Positions 12,344-23,367 of a DNA stretch of 64,000 bases are shown piece by piece. Position 1 is the first letter of the stretch; every line of letters begins with the position of its first letter. The notes beneath the pieces are model-generated. The model was given only the letters and a program-made list of their open reading frames with translations. It ran no database searches and had not been told where the DNA came from. Source of the stretch: Porphyra umbilicalis (Eukaryota > Rhodophyta > Bangiophyceae > Bangiales > Bangiaceae); contig KV918919.1 of the NCBI GenBank assembly GCA_002049455.2, forward strand, positions 1-64,000, given 5' to 3'. The translations under genes were made by a program, and so were the position numbers.

Positions 12344-12916
12344 ATGGCGCGGCTCGGGCGGACGTCATGGCTGACAGCCTTCACCGCGCTGGCGGTGCTC
12401 GTGGCGGTGGTGGTGGTGGCGCCGTCGCCCGCCGCCGCCAAAAAAAAATCGTGCGCCGCCATCAAGGTGTGCCCCGCCTCTAAATGCATCCGCATGGACA
12501 AGTATAACCAGCGCATCGTGAACACGCGCCGGCGGTGGGTTAATGAGCTCGACGTGGACTGGAGGGCGTCCAGGGACCTCCCCATCTTTGCCGCAGAAAA
12601 TGCCCTCCGCTGCCGGTGCAAGGGCAAGGTCGTCGAGCCCGTCCACTTGTGCTGGAAGGAAAGGCACGCGGCGCACTACGCCAGGGCTATCAAGGCTGTC
12701 CGCAAGCTGATCATCAAGGAGAAGAGGGGGCTCCCGACCGACTGCGTGTCGTGCAACGACGGCGGCTTCCTGTGGCGGTACGGATGCTGCGACGCGTCGT
12801 GCTCCATCACCAGGCGCCTCGGCCCTCCGGCCGCGCTCGAATTTTGCTGCGGGACGAACCTTCGGGTGTGCAAGAAGACCAAGGGCCAGCAGCGGAAGGA
12901 GCGCGGCGAGAAGTGA
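12344..12916 (+). CDS. Secreted cysteine-rich protein, family unknown
   Basis: The 190-residue product starts MARLGRTSWLTAFTALAV and has a classical signal peptide: an Arg-containing start, a hydrophobic core of about residues 9-27, and an Ala-rich cleavage region near residue 33. The mature part is basic and holds 14 cysteines, an even number, grouped as CAAIKVCPASKC, LRCRCKG, a single Cys in HLCWKE, DCVSCNDGG, YGCCDASCS, EFCCG and RVCKK. It probably forms disulfides and works outside the cell or in the wall. The start is the first ATG after the TATA box, in an ACCATGG context. There is no intron. I do not recognise the family. The ending KKTKGQQRKERGEK is very basic. Confidence 0.85.
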   Translation: MARLGRTSWLTAFTALAVLVAVVVVAPSPAAAKKKSCAAIKVCPASKCIRMDKYNQRIVNTRRRWVNELDVDWRASRDLPIFAAENALRCRCKGKVVEPVHLCWKERHAAHYARAIKAVRKLIIKEKRGLPTDCVSCNDGGFLWRYGCCDASCSITRRLGPPAALEFCCGTNLRVCKKTKGQQRKERGEK

Positions 12917-13498
12917 TGAGGGAACGAAGGGAAGGCGGCGGCCGGGGGGTGGGGGCGGGGAGGGAAGCGGGGTTTGGATGGCTGTGATGCTTGATGGCTT
13001 TGGTGCGATGCCGTCGCGAACAGCGAAGCGGTGGGCACGGAACGTCGGTCGAGGGGACTCACGGTCGGGCGTGGCGCCGGTAACAGCGACGGGTGAAATG
13101 GCATTGTTTCTTTATCTTCCATATCAAACCCTACTACCCGACGGGTACAGCACTTGGTACTCGAGAGTGACGCCGTGACGGCGGGCGGGAAGCAAGTCAC
13201 CGTGTGCGGCTGCGTACGGTCACCACCGTCCCAGTGGCATCAATGCCAATCAAAGAAAGCACGGTGTGACAGTACAAAAAAATGTGTAGACGCACCCGCT
13301 AAGCGGGGCGACACAATAAAAAAGCAAGCAGCATACGTGGTCGCCAGCCTCGTACCCACCCACGCACCCCAGCAATGGATGAACACATCAAGCATAACCG
13401 ACACGCCTGGAGCACCCTCACAGTCCCCACCAATAAACTCCACGCAGCCCGCCGTGGAGAGCGCCCACCCCCCCCCCCTCCCCCCAGCCCCCGTCCCC
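12917..13498. other. Intergenic, between convergent gene ends
   Basis: Holds the 3' flanks of the Cys-rich gene and of the mTERF gene. I see no further gene. Confidence 0.6.
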
Positions 13499-15492
13499 TC
13501 ACAGGATGGGGTTGTAAAACAGCAGCCAGTGCCCGTCCCGCTCGTACGCGCGGTACTCCTCCAGCGGGCATTTCGCCACGTCGCGGCAAAACGCCTTGTC
13601 CGTACACCCCAACACGTCCCCGACCGCCACCCCCGAGATGTTGTGGGAGGCGAGGAAGGCGTGGCGTGGCATCGCCCGCTGCTCCAGGTGGTAGCTGAGC
13701 AGCCGCGGCGCGCCGACGACGTCCGCCTTGGTCGCCCCCATCATGGAGGAGAGGAAGGCCCACTTGCGGTCGAGGTTCCCCTCCACCGCGTACATCAACA
13801 CGGCGGGGAGCGTGCGCACAACGTGCGCGAGCTCCCCCGCGTCGAGGCCAACCTCCTCCCGCAGCCACGACAGGCGGTCGGTAAAGTCGAGGCCGAAAAA
13901 GGCGGGCACGGTCGTCATGACGCGCGCCAAGTCGTCGGCCGAAAAGTCCCCATACGACCGCAGCCGCCCAACCTGCGCCCGCAAATCCCCCTCCACCGAC
14001 GCTTCGAGCAGGTGCGGGGTGGCGACGAGGACCTTGGCCAGCGCCGCCGTCGGCAGCTTGTACTCCCGCTTGAGCAGCGCCACCCGCGGCGCGAGCGTCC
14101 GCTCCGTGTTGAGGAGGAGCACCAGCGGCAGCGCGCACACGACCGCCGACAGGTCCTTGGTCGCCGTCAAGCCGCAGGTGGTGCGGAGCCAGGCCACGTT
14201 TTTGGCGAGCGCGGGCGGCGCGAGGAGCAGCGCCTGCGGCACGCGCGCGAGCAGCGCGCCAATGAGGGCGGGCTTGAGTTCGGGCAGCGCCCCGCGGAGG
14301 TAGGCGACAACGTCGCCCATGGTCGCCACGTTGGCCCACAACAAGTGCGGCCGCCGCGCAATGACCGTTGCGAGCTGCGGCGGGGGGATCATGGCCACGT
14401 CGCGGAGAAAGGTGAGGCGCGGCGTAAACGTCTCGACCGGCCGCGGCTGACAAAAGATGGACGGCCCGTGGAGGACGACCTTGGCCAACTGCCGCCGGTT
14501 GCGCAGCGACAGCGGCGGGGAGCGGAGAAAGGCGACGACCGGCGTAATGTCCCGCGCCACGTCCACCCGCAGCAGCGCCGGCCGCCGCCGCACCGCCCGC
14601 TGCACGTCCTCCACGGTCATGCCGAGGTCGCGGAGGGCGGCCAACACCGCCACCGACGCGCCGTCCGACGCCAGGTCGACCGCCGAGCCGGCGCCGGCGC
14701 CGGTGCCGCCGCCGCCGCCGCGTCGCGCGGTGCCGCCCGCCGCCTTGCGGCGACGCGTCGGCGCGCCGCCGCGACGCATTTTGGCGCCGAGGGGGGAGGG
14801 GGGTCCCCGGCCGCCACCCGCCGCGCCGACTCGGCACGGGCCGAGGTGAGGGCGTCGGCAGCGGCGGCGGCCTTGCCGCCCCCGCCCCCGCCCTTGGCCC
14901 CGGCGACCGCCGCGCCGTCGGCCGCGGCGGCGCCCGCCGCCGCCGCCGCCGCCGCCGCCGGCTGCCCATTGCCGTTGGCGGCGGCAGCGTCGTCACCACC
15001 GGCGGCGGCGCGGAGGAGCTCCTCGTCGGCCATTTGTTGGTAGCGCGTCTCGAGCACCGCCGCCATCTCGGCGTGCTCCCGCTTGCGCTGCTGCCGCGAC
15101 GGGCCAGCCGACGATCGCCGGCCGCTGCCGTCGCCACCGCCGCCGCCGCCGCCGCCGCCGTCACCATCCACGTCGGCGGCGGGTGCGGCGGCGACGGGTC
15201 GGCGTTGCCGCCCCCGCCGCTTGGTCGTCGGCGCCGCCACGGGCGCCTCATCGTCGGCCACCGCCGGCGCCGACGAGGAGGCGCGGGGCCCGTCACTGCC
15301 CGCGTCGACGCGCCTCCCGCCGGCGACCGGGGTGGCACTGGCGGCCGACAGCAGCCGTCGCGGGGTCGGCGCCGGCGCCGGGCGCGCGCGGCACGCAAAG
15401 GCGCCTGCGCCCGGGGTGCGGAGGGGGGTGGCGGCGGCCGCCTGGACCGCCGGCGGCGCGGGCGCAAACGCCGCACGCCGGGCGGGGGCCAT
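13499..15492 (-). CDS. mTERF-domain protein, probably plastid (frame change in a G run)
   Basis: mTERF proteins bind organelle nucleic acid and act in organelle transcription, splicing or translation. The C-terminal about 400 residues are a chain of helical repeats with the family rhythm of Leu/Pro, for example RRRPALLRVDVARDITPVVA, PSIFCQP, RRPHLLWANV, RVPQALLLAP and TLPAVLMYAVEGNLDRK. The product ends HWLLFYNPIL. The N-terminus MAPARRAAFAPAPPAVQAAA is Ala/Arg/Pro-rich without acidic residues, fitting a plastid transit peptide. A low-complexity Ala/Gly linker follows. The transit part (from ATG 15492) and the mTERF part are in different frames, and the switch lies near 14780-14810 beside runs of G and C. 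A one-base homopolymer error explains it best; a small intron is the alternative. About 664 residues if joined. Confidence 0.85.
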
Positions 15493-17456
15493 GCTCGCTC
15501 ACGGGGGACGGACGGTCGGAGCGGCCGCCGTGTCAGCGGCGGCGCGACGCGCAGGGAGGGGACGGGGGGCGGGGAGACAACAAAAAGGCCGGGCGGGACG
15601 GCCGAGGCGGGTGGCAACGTCGAGCGACCGCGAGGGGAAAACAGCGGGGAAGGAGATACTGCGCAGTGCGACGCGCACGCACTGCCGGCGCCGAATGGGA
15701 TGCTACGGGGGGACCCAGTCGCGTCGCTGCCGCGGCCGCCGTCCCGTCGGATGTGGGTGGAGCGCGCCGCAGGTGGCGACCGCGCACGGGGTCGGGGAGA
15801 GGGGGTGGCGGTGCCAGCCGTGTCCCTGACCGCCGGACCGCGCCCCCCACCGGGGATCGAGCGGGACACGGAGGCGGATGGGCGAGCCGCTGCCCCCGAC
15901 CACCGGCAAGCGCGTGGCTGGCAGCGGCGCAGCCGGTGGCGTCGAGCACCGGAGTGGGGAGATTTTGCAGGGCGTGGAGGGACATCCCATTTGGGGGGGG
16001 GGGTGCCGAGTGTGGGAACCTTTGCGGGTGTGTACAGTACAGACAGGCCCCAGAATGTGAATTTGCATCCGACTCGGGATCGACTTGATCGACCAAGTCA
16101 TGTCGGGCACGCCACGCGCAGTCCAGGAGTTGCTTGTGGGAGATGTAGCGAACTTTTGTTGATGGGGCTGTATGGCCGGCACGCGCTCCGGGGCAGCGCG
16201 CGCCGCGCTGACCATGAAGCGCTTCATGGTGGGTGGAGCCACCAGCTGCAGACAGCCATTGCCGTCGGGGCGCCGCCGCGCGTCCCCCCCGCCGTCGCCC
16301 CAGTCCACCGCGCCCGCGTCTCCCTACTAAACTTGGAGGGGACGCCCGCGGCGCCACAGCCGCGTCTGCCCCACCGCCGTGGCGCGGCCTCTGGCCGCAG
16401 CCCGTCCACGGGAGCGGGCATGCGCCCGCGCCGGCGGCGGCGGCGTGCCCCGCCACCGCCGCCGCCGCGACGCCGCCCGCGGCTCCCCGCCGCCCCCGGC
16501 GGCCGCGCCGCAGCGGCCGCGGCGCGGATGACGCCGCGCGGCCCCGCGGCCGCCGCCCCCCCGCCGCCGCCGCCGCCACGACCGCGCACCCCCGCCGGCG
16601 GTGCGACGCTGCCGCCCCGCGGCGCGGGGCGGAGCGCCGCCGCCGCCGCCGCCGCCCGCGCGGCGCGCCCGCCGCGCGCGTCACTGGCGGCGGCGGCGCC
16701 GCCGCCGCCGACCGTGCGGCGGGGGGAGGGGCGTGTGCCACACGGGTGCGTGCGCGCGCGGCGCCCGCCACCGCACGACCGACGGCGGGGCGGGGAGCGC
16801 GCGGCGGCGCGGCGGGCGGCGGTGCCGGGCGCGCGCCCGCGGCGGCCGGGCGCGCGCCCGCGGCGGCCGCGCCCAGACCCCCCGTCGCCACGATGCGGGG
16901 TCACCCGTGCACGTGCTCCCCCCCCCCCCCCCCGGCGGCGGCGGCGGCAGCGGCGGCGGCGGCGACACGGCAAGGCGCGGGGCAAGGGGCGGCGGCACGC
17001 CGGGGCGGCGCCGGCGGCGGCGGCGGCGCGCAGACGCCCGTCCGCGCCGGCCCCGCCGCGGGGGGCGGCGCGTCGCACGCGTCGGCGCGGGGTGGGGGGC
17101 CCTCCCCCGCCGGCGGGGGTGGGGGCGGCGGCGGCGGCGGCGGCGCGCGTCGCCGGGGGGGGCGCCCGCCGCGCGGGGCGGTGGCGGCGGCGGCGGCGCG
17201 GCGGCGCGCCGCCCGCCGCGGCACGGGCGGCGGCGGCGGCGGCGCGTGGCGCGGCCGCGCGCCACGGGCGTGGGGGGCGGCGCGGCACGCGCGTGGCGGT
17301 CTGGCAAAAAGAACAAAACAACAAAAAAAAAAAAAACACCGCCTTGACGGGTGTACCGACGGCGGCGGTCGGCGCGCCCACCCCCAACGTCCCCCCCGCC
17401 CCCCCCCCCCGGGGGCCCCTCCGGTCCCTTCTCCCCCCCCCCCCCCCCCCCCCTGC
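15493..17456. other. Extremely GC-rich intergenic region, no supported gene
   Basis: From about 16200 to 17300 the sequence is mostly CGG/GCC repeats, with runs such as GCGGCGGCGG. All frames stay open because stop codons are rare, but products are only Arg/Ala/Gly/Pro. An A-rich tract lies at about 17307-17336. A short frame from the ATG near 16213 (MKRFMVGGATSCRQPLPSGR) ends at TAA after about 38 codons and is not supported by any homology I know. Confidence 0.5.
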
Positions 17457-18262
17457 CTACCCCCCCCCGGCCGCACGGTGGTCCGCCCACCACCGCCGCG
17501 CCGCCACGACCGCCCACCCGCCCGTGAGGGCCCAGATGGCAACGACGAGGGCGCCCGCCACCCAGTTGACGGGCGGCCGCTCGCCGCGCGCGAGCATCCC
17601 CGCCGCCCGCCCCCGCGCGTCGGCCATCACGCCGGCGGGCACCGCCGCGCGCACGAGCCAAATGCCGAGCGGCAGGAGGAGGAGGTCGTCGAGGAGGCCG
17701 AGCACCTACACAACACGCCCGCCCGACGACGCCAGACACACGAGCGCACCCGGCCGCCGGCGCACGGGCGCGGTCCGCGACGGCGGGTGGTGCAGCGGGC
17801 GGGGAACAAAGGTTAGTGCGCGAACACCGGCGCACCGCCGCCGCCGGGGGAGCTCCCGCCCAACAGCGCGCCGCCCCCCGCCCATGGTCGGCCATGCAGC
17901 CGCCAGCGCGCCCCCCGCCCCCCCCCCCCCCACGTTCGCCCCCCCGCCCCCCCCCCCCCCCCGTGCGGGCCAAAACGCACCGGAATAAAGTCGGGGATCA
18001 AATCGAGCGGGGACGCGGCGTAGCCGACGACGAGCGCGGCGCCGAGGCGCGCCGCCCAGGGCGTCCGCGGGTCGTCCATGGCGAGGTACAGGGCGAGGAC
18101 CTCGGCCTTGAGCGCCGCCGCCGTCACCGTCACCCACCGCCACGCGCGGCCGGCAACGGTCGTCGGGGCGCCATCCGCGGCGGGGGCGGCGGCGGGGGCG
18201 GGGCGCCCCGCCTCTGCGGCAACGACGAGCGCGTCGCGCTCCGTCGGCGGCCGGTCGCCCAT
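17457..18262 (-). CDS. DUF1232 (YkvA-type) membrane protein, two exons
   Basis: Exon 1 is 18262-17981 (94 codons) and exon 2 is 17705-17457 (82 codons plus TAG). The 275-bp intron 17706-17980 has donor GTGCGT and acceptor TGTGTAG, in phase 0. Joining gives [20 protein letters not shown], the hallmark of DUF1232, with an [21 protein letters not shown] helix region before it and a probable transmembrane helix near the C-terminus ([19 protein letters not shown]). Total 176 residues. The function of the family is not established; members are small membrane proteins of bacteria and plastid-bearing eukaryotes. The start ATG follows a C/T-rich tract (reverse complement of 18263-18300). The last residues are a short Gly run encoded by a C homopolymer, so the exact stop is uncertain. 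Confidence 0.85.
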
Positions 18263-19289
18263 GGCCGTGAGGGAAAAGGGGGGAGTCCCAGAGGGAGGGA
18301 GCGGCCAAAAAAGTGAATGTCGGAGGGGGGGGGGGGGGGGGGGGAGGGGGGGGGGGGGGGAGCCCACCGTCGCGCAGGTCGAGAGGCGGCAACGGAGGCA
18401 GCGGCAAGGCGCCGCGTGGCGGTCGAGCGCGGCCGTCACGGCGGGGGCGGCGGACCGGCCATGCCGCACGAATCGTCGCGCGGGCCGGGCCGACGCGCGC
18501 GGCGGATCAAGGGCGGCGCGGTGTGGCCACCGCCCGCGCTTGTGCCCGAGCCCCGCAAGCGGCGGCATGCGGCGGCGTTTCCGGTTGCTCTGCTACGCGA
18601 CGCAGCGAAAAGACGCGTCTCCCGCCTTGCGTTATTCCAGCGCTCCCACCACTCCCCCCACCCGTGCTCCAGGCTGTGCGCGGCAAACCTCGCACCGTGA
18701 CCCCTCCGCAGAGGGGGGACACGGCCGCTGCCGCAACGATGGGCGCTCGCCGCCGCCGCCTTCACCGACCCGGCTGCTTGAGCCGACGCGTACTCGGGGC
18801 GGTGAAGGACGGCCTGCGCAAAGACAGGGGGGCAGCCTGCTCTCGCGAGCCGTGTGGAGAGCGCGCATGGGCGAGATGCCATGGAAAAAATGGAATAAAA
18901 TACCGAGCAAAACGCAGGAGTGCGTGCCGCGACCAGCGCCCACGCTGCCAATAAGGACGGGCGCCACCGAGGAAAAACGGCGTTGGCCACACACATACCG
19001 CAGCAGGGCACAGCAGACACACCAAAGAGACACAAAGCAGAGGGTCCAAAACACACCACCCAGCGGAGCGTCCGTCTGGCGGTGGCCACACAGCCACGCC
19101 CACACCGTCCCCCTCCCACGGGCGGCCATGGAATCCCCCAGCAACGCAAAAAAGCAACCAAACCCACCACCGCGCCCTGTACAGGGTGGCCCAGCAGCCG
19201 CACAGGGGGCGTCGACCAAACGGGGGCGGCACCCACCGCCACCCCCACCTCGGCGGCAGCAGCCCCACGACCGGGCACCCACCCGCCAG
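18263..19289. other. Intergenic, no supported gene
   Basis: Lies between the 5' end of the DUF1232 gene and the 3' end of the SnoaL-like gene. It includes the G runs at 18325-18360. Open frames exist on both strands but have no domain. Confidence 0.5.
18325..18360. repeat. G20-A-G15 homopolymer
   Basis: Twenty G, one A and fifteen G. It lies just upstream of the DUF1232 start, where it reads as a C tract on the coding strand. Confidence 0.8.
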
Positions 19290-20098
19290 TCACCCCATCG
19301 GGGGCCTCCCCCCCCCCCCCTCCCCCGCCCCCTCTACCTCCTCAAACGGCGACGAGTGGTGGTGCACCATCAGCCACTTCCCCCCCCCCCCCGGCGCGGG
19401 CTGGAACAAATTCACCGCCGCCCGCACGCCACCCAGCGTGCGCCCGCCGCGCACCGTCTCCACCTCTTGCACGCACGTGACGGAGGCAAAGTTGGCGCCC
19501 CGCACCATCCGCACGTCCCGCACGCGCACGGCGGTCGGGCGGCCCATGGCAAAGACGGTCCGCCAGCTGGTCACGACCGCCTCCCACCCGACCACGGCGG
19601 GCACAAACGGGTGGGCGACCGACACGACCGGGTTGTCGGCCCAGACGGCGCCCATGGCGCCCGCGTCCCCCCCGTGGAGCGCCGCGTAAAAGGCGTCATT
19701 GGCGGCGAGGACGGCCATCTCGGCGGGCTCTGCCGACGACGCCACCGCCGCCGCGATGCGGTCGCGCAGGGTGGCGGCGTCGCCAAAGCGTTGGGCGGCT
19801 ACGGCCGCCGCGAGGGCGGCTTGGAGCGACCGCAGGTGGTGGATGGCGTTGGGGGTGTTGAAGGCGAGGGCGGACGGGTCCACGCCGCCCGCATTCTCCT
19901 CGGGCGGGTCAAAGGAGAGGGTGGCGGTGGGGGGGGGGGCCCGCCGGCGGCCGGGGGAGGGGGGGGGGTGCCGCCGCGCCCGGGATGGGGGGGGGGGCGC
20001 CGCCGTAACCGGAGGGGGGCGACCGCGGCGCGCCAGGGGGCGCCCGCGGGGGCGGCAAACGCCGCGCCTGCGGGGGCGTCGCCCGTCAGAGCCGCCAT
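19290..20098 (-). CDS. SnoaL/NTF2-like protein with UVR-like motif, probably plastid
   Basis: The C-terminal part is a SnoaL/NTF2-like domain: MAVLAANDAFYAALHGGDAG, then MGAVWADNPVVSVAHPF, VVGWEAVVTSWRTVF, and the closing strands RVRDVRMVRGANFASVTCVQ and KWLMVHHHSSPFE. Before it lies a UVR-like helical hairpin, LQAALAAAVAAQRFGDAATL then RDRI. Plants have plastid proteins of similar build. The N-terminus MAALTGDAPAGAAFAAPAGA looks like a transit peptide. Transit and domain parts are in different frames, with the change in G/C runs near 19930-20010, probably a length error. The exact function is unknown; SnoaL folds bind small molecules or form dimers. About 269 residues if joined. Confidence 0.75.
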
Positions 20099-20895
20099 GG
20101 GGTGTCGGCGGCGGCCGCGGAAAAAAGGGCCACCGACCGGGCGCACAGGGACAAGACGCGGGCGGGGGGCGGGGGGGGGGCGAGAAGAGAAGGACAACAA
20201 GAAGCCGACACGCCGGCGCGCCGCAGGGGTTGTCTTGGCGCCCGCCGCGTCTGGCGCGGGCGCGACCGTCGCTCTTGGGGACGGCAGCCGCCGGGTGCCG
20301 TCGCGCACCACCAGTCCGTGCGGTGCACCGCACCCGCCGAGCGACACGGGTGTCGCTCAGCTTCCACTTGGGGCGTTGGTTCCACCCAATCGTCACCACC
20401 TTTTCGGTCGATGGATCGGGTTGCAGAACAGATCGCACGGCCGCGCCGGCCGCGCCAGGAATTTCACGCGCGCGATCGCTCCGCGCAGCAGTTCAGAGCC
20501 GGCGCTCCGTTGGGGGAGCGCGCCGCGGAGGTGTCGGCCGCTGATGTCCGTTGCGCTCGTCGGCCTCTCCCCGCCGCGCCACGCGGGGCCCCTCCGCGGC
20601 GGCCGGCGGCGCGCCCCGCGCGCCCCGCCGCCGTGGCCACCACCGTCCCCGGGGGCGCGACGGTGGCCGCGTCGGCGCCCAGCCGGGCGGTGTGGCCACG
20701 GCGTCGGCGGGGGCGCCGCCGGTCGGGCCGCCCGGCGGGCGGGCGGTCGGCGCGGCGGCCGGGGGCGGGGTGGCGTCGCGGCGGCTTTGGGCTGCGACGG
20801 TGGCGGACCAGCGGCGCCGCCCGCGGGTGCGGCGGTTGTCCCTTTACCTTGCCTCATGGCGGAGCGTTCCCCGCCGCTCCCCCGACGCTCACAGC

Positions 20896-20896
<1 letters not shown>

Positions 20897-20928
<32 letters not shown>
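20897..20928. repeat. Poly-T tract of 32
   Basis: Thirty-two T bases within sequence of over 70% GC. On the minus strand it would encode a Lys run, but no credible protein surrounds it. It could be a poly(A) scar of a retroposed sequence on the minus strand, but I see no target-site duplication. Confidence 0.85.
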
Positions 20929-22715
20929 CACATCGGGTGCCCCGGCCCTTGGCCGCCGCTCCGCCGGCGTGCCGCACCCCCCCCACAGCGACGCGCGTCG
21001 CTGCCCAAAGCGGGCGGCTCTGCGGCTCCGTGGTCCCCCGCGTCCTCCCCCCTTCCCCCCCCCCCCCAAACAAAACATACCGCCGCCCGACAGGGCCGCG
21101 GGCGCGCACGCCCCGACGCGGGCGGCGCGCCGCCACCACCACGGTGCGACGGTGCCCGGACGGGCCGCCGCCCGTCGGTGGCCGCCGACCCGCCCGTGCG
21201 GCGGGGCGGCGGCACTGGCCGCCCGCCGCACCGGCGGGCGTCCCCACCCTCTGCCACCGCAGCGCGTCGCCCGCCAGCGTCGTCCGCACGCGGCGTCCCC
21301 CCCCCCCCACTCGTCGCCGCGCTCCCTCACCCGACGGCCGGGGGGCCACCGCATGGCGCCCACCAACGACGGCCACAGGGGGGGCGGGCGCGGACGACGA
21401 CGCCGCGGCGGCCGCCGCGCTGCGGCTCTGCCCCCCGCCCGCCCCCGTCCGCACGGGGATCCCCCCGTGGGGTGGGTGCGCCCCCGCCGCCGCCCCCCGC
21501 CCCGGCGGGTCGCCGCCACCAAATTCTACGGGGGGGGGGGTGTGCGCCTCGGGACGGAGGGGGGGGGCAGGGACGGCGCCACGCTGGCGCCACGCACGTG
21601 CGCACGGGGTGGGCGCGCCGCGCAGACGGTTTTGGCCAAGCCGCCCGCCCTCCCCCCCCACGGTCGACGGCCGGCGCGGTCAAATTCCACGCGCCGGCGG
21701 CCACGCGGCTGCCGCGCCGGCCGCCCGTCGGCCGGCAGGCACCCCGCCCCGCGCGCCGCGGCGGCGGCGGCGGCGCCGCCGCCGCCGACACGCCATCCCA
21801 CCCGCCCCGCGCGGCCGCCATGCCGGGGGGGGGGGGGGGGGGGTGGCGGCCGCGGCGCGCCGCCCCCCGCGCCCGCGCCGGTCGGCTACCGCATCGGGCG
21901 GGCGATGGGGGGGGGGGGTGTCGGGGGGCCCCCCGAGCCAACCCCCCCCCCCCCCGGGGGTTGGCTCTGTCGCGCCCCGCCCTGCCGCCCCATTGGTCAG
22001 CCGTGTGCCCGCGTGGGCGGACGGGGGGCGGCCACCCCCCCCGCCCGCCCGCGGGCGGTGGGGCGGGGGGGGGGGGGGGGGGACGTGCGCGCGCCGGCGC
22101 GGCGCAGGTGCGTTGGGGCGTGCGCGTGGCGCGGGGGGGGGTGGCACCCGTCGATGGTCGGGTGGGACGCGGGGGGTGTGGCCGCGGGGGGGATGGCGTT
22201 TGTGGGGGTGTGGGCAGCGCGCGCCGCACCCCTGCGGCCGCATCGCCCGGCGGGGGTGCGACGCGGCGGGCGGGCGGGCGGGTGCGGGGGGGGGTGCGCC
22301 GCTGGGAGCGGGGGTTGGTCGACGGGGGGACTGCCGAGCGGCAGCGGGGTAGCGGGAGCGACAGACGGTTTCCCCGGCTTGCCGTGGGAGACGCGTCACT
22401 GCGTGGGGGGCGTACCCGTGGGGGCGGGGGTTGCTGTGACGACCACCAAGGGTATGACCGCCACGGGGCATAAAGGTGCCGGCGGACATTCTCAGAGGCG
22501 TCGGCGAGGGGTGGTCAACAAGCTGAAGCGGCGGCCGCCTTTCACCCTCGCCCGCTCTCCCCCCCCCCCCTCCTGTTTTCACACCTGTTGCCGAGCACAC
22601 GTGCTCTTCAGCCAAAGGTCTCGGTTCGGTCCGGACGCGCATCCCCGCCCCCTACCCTCGCTCCCCACCTCATCGACGCTTCACTCTCCATATCCCCCCC
22701 CTGGTGGTACGCCCT

Positions 22716-22739
22716 CCCCCCCCCCCCCCCCCCCCCCCC
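22716..22739. repeat. Poly-C tract of 24 just before a start codon
   Basis: Twenty-four C bases end 8 bp before the ATG at 22748, at the end of a C/T-rich leader. It is the extreme form of the pyrimidine tract seen before most genes here. Confidence 0.8.
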
Positions 22740-22747
22740 GCACCACG

Positions 22748-23367
22748 ATGACCGCCGCCTGGCTCGCCCCTGTCACCCCCGCCCTGGTCGAGGAGCTCGG
22801 CGACTTTCGCGCCCTCCACGACTTTTACCTCTCCTACCACCAGTCGCGGGTCAACTTTGCCATCCACGTGGTGGCCGTGCCGCTCCTCTCCACGTCCGTG
22901 CTGCTGCTGCTGGCGGCGACGACGACCATCCCGACGGGGCGCGGCGGCTACGCCCCCGCCGCCACCGCCGGCAAGGCCCCCCCCCCCACCCCGTGGCTCG
23001 GCCTCGACGCCGGCGCCGCCGTGTCGGCCGCCTACGCGCTCTACTATGGGTGGCTGGCGCCCCGCCTCGGCCCGTTTGCGGCCGCCGCGCTCGCCGCCCA
23101 GTGGTTGACGGCGCGCTCCGTGCGGGCGGGCCTCGGCTCGCGGCGGGCGGCGGTGGGGGTGGCGGCCGCCGCCGCCGCCGCCGCCGAAGTGGCTATGGTC
23201 GTCGGCCACCGGGTGTATGAGGGCAAGCCCAACGCGGTGCTGTTTGGGGCGGCCAAGGCGGTGGCGGGGGCGCCCCTGCTCGTGTACGTGGAGCTGGCCC
23301 TCCGGGGGGGTGGTTCCCAGAGGTGGCGGCGCTGCTGGGAAGTGCCGCCCGCACGGCGGCGGCGTAG
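22748..23367 (+). CDS. DUF962 / Mpo1-like membrane protein (frame change near the end)
   Basis: The product starts MTAAWLAPVTPALVEELGDF and has the family motif FYLSYHQSRVNFAIHVVAVP with the conserved His and Asn residues. Three to four hydrophobic segments follow, including LLSTSVLLLLAA, and then VVGHRVYEGKPNAVLFGAAK. The yeast member Mpo1 is an ER dioxygenase in phytosphingosine breakdown that uses iron bound by such His residues. The frame from the ATG runs on into Arg-rich nonsense after LALRGGG. A shift in the G run at about 23307-23314 instead gives a normal ending, WFPEVAALLGSAARTAAA, with TAG at 23365-23367. I take that as the true end; a G-run length error is likely. About 206 residues. 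Confidence 0.8.

Larger units (their letters stand above)
20099..22747. other. Extremely GC-rich divergent intergenic region
   Basis: Separates the start codons of the minus-strand SnoaL-like gene and the plus-strand DUF962 gene. Frames of 400 to over 1,000 codons are open on both strands, but the products are Arg/Pro/Gly/Ala-only. It contains a 32-base T run (20897-20928) and many C runs. A TATA-like CATAAAGG lies at about 22468, 280 bp before the DUF962 ATG. I support no gene here. Confidence 0.5.

Noticed and set aside
13154-15043. Open frame of 629 codons antisense to the mTERF gene
   Set aside because: The minus strand carries recognisable mTERF repeats, so the + frame is a shadow.
15034-17988. 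Open frame of 984 codons on the + strand
   Set aside because: Low-complexity product that runs antisense to the mTERF transit region and to the second exon of the DUF1232 gene.
20897-20928. Poly-T as the poly(A) tail of a retroposed element
   Set aside because: No reverse transcriptase, no gene-like sequence next to it and no target-site duplication seen.
20393-21661. Minus-strand frame with a Lys run, encoded by the 32-base T tract
   Set aside because: No domain on either side of the Lys run. The homopolymer alone explains it.
18078-22352. An open frame of over 1,400 codons on the + strand
   Set aside because: Its composition is almost only Arg, Pro, Gly and Ala. It crosses the antisense of the supported DUF1232 exon and SnoaL-like gene and the GC-rich spacer, and it has no domain. 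It is open only because stop codons are rare at this GC content.
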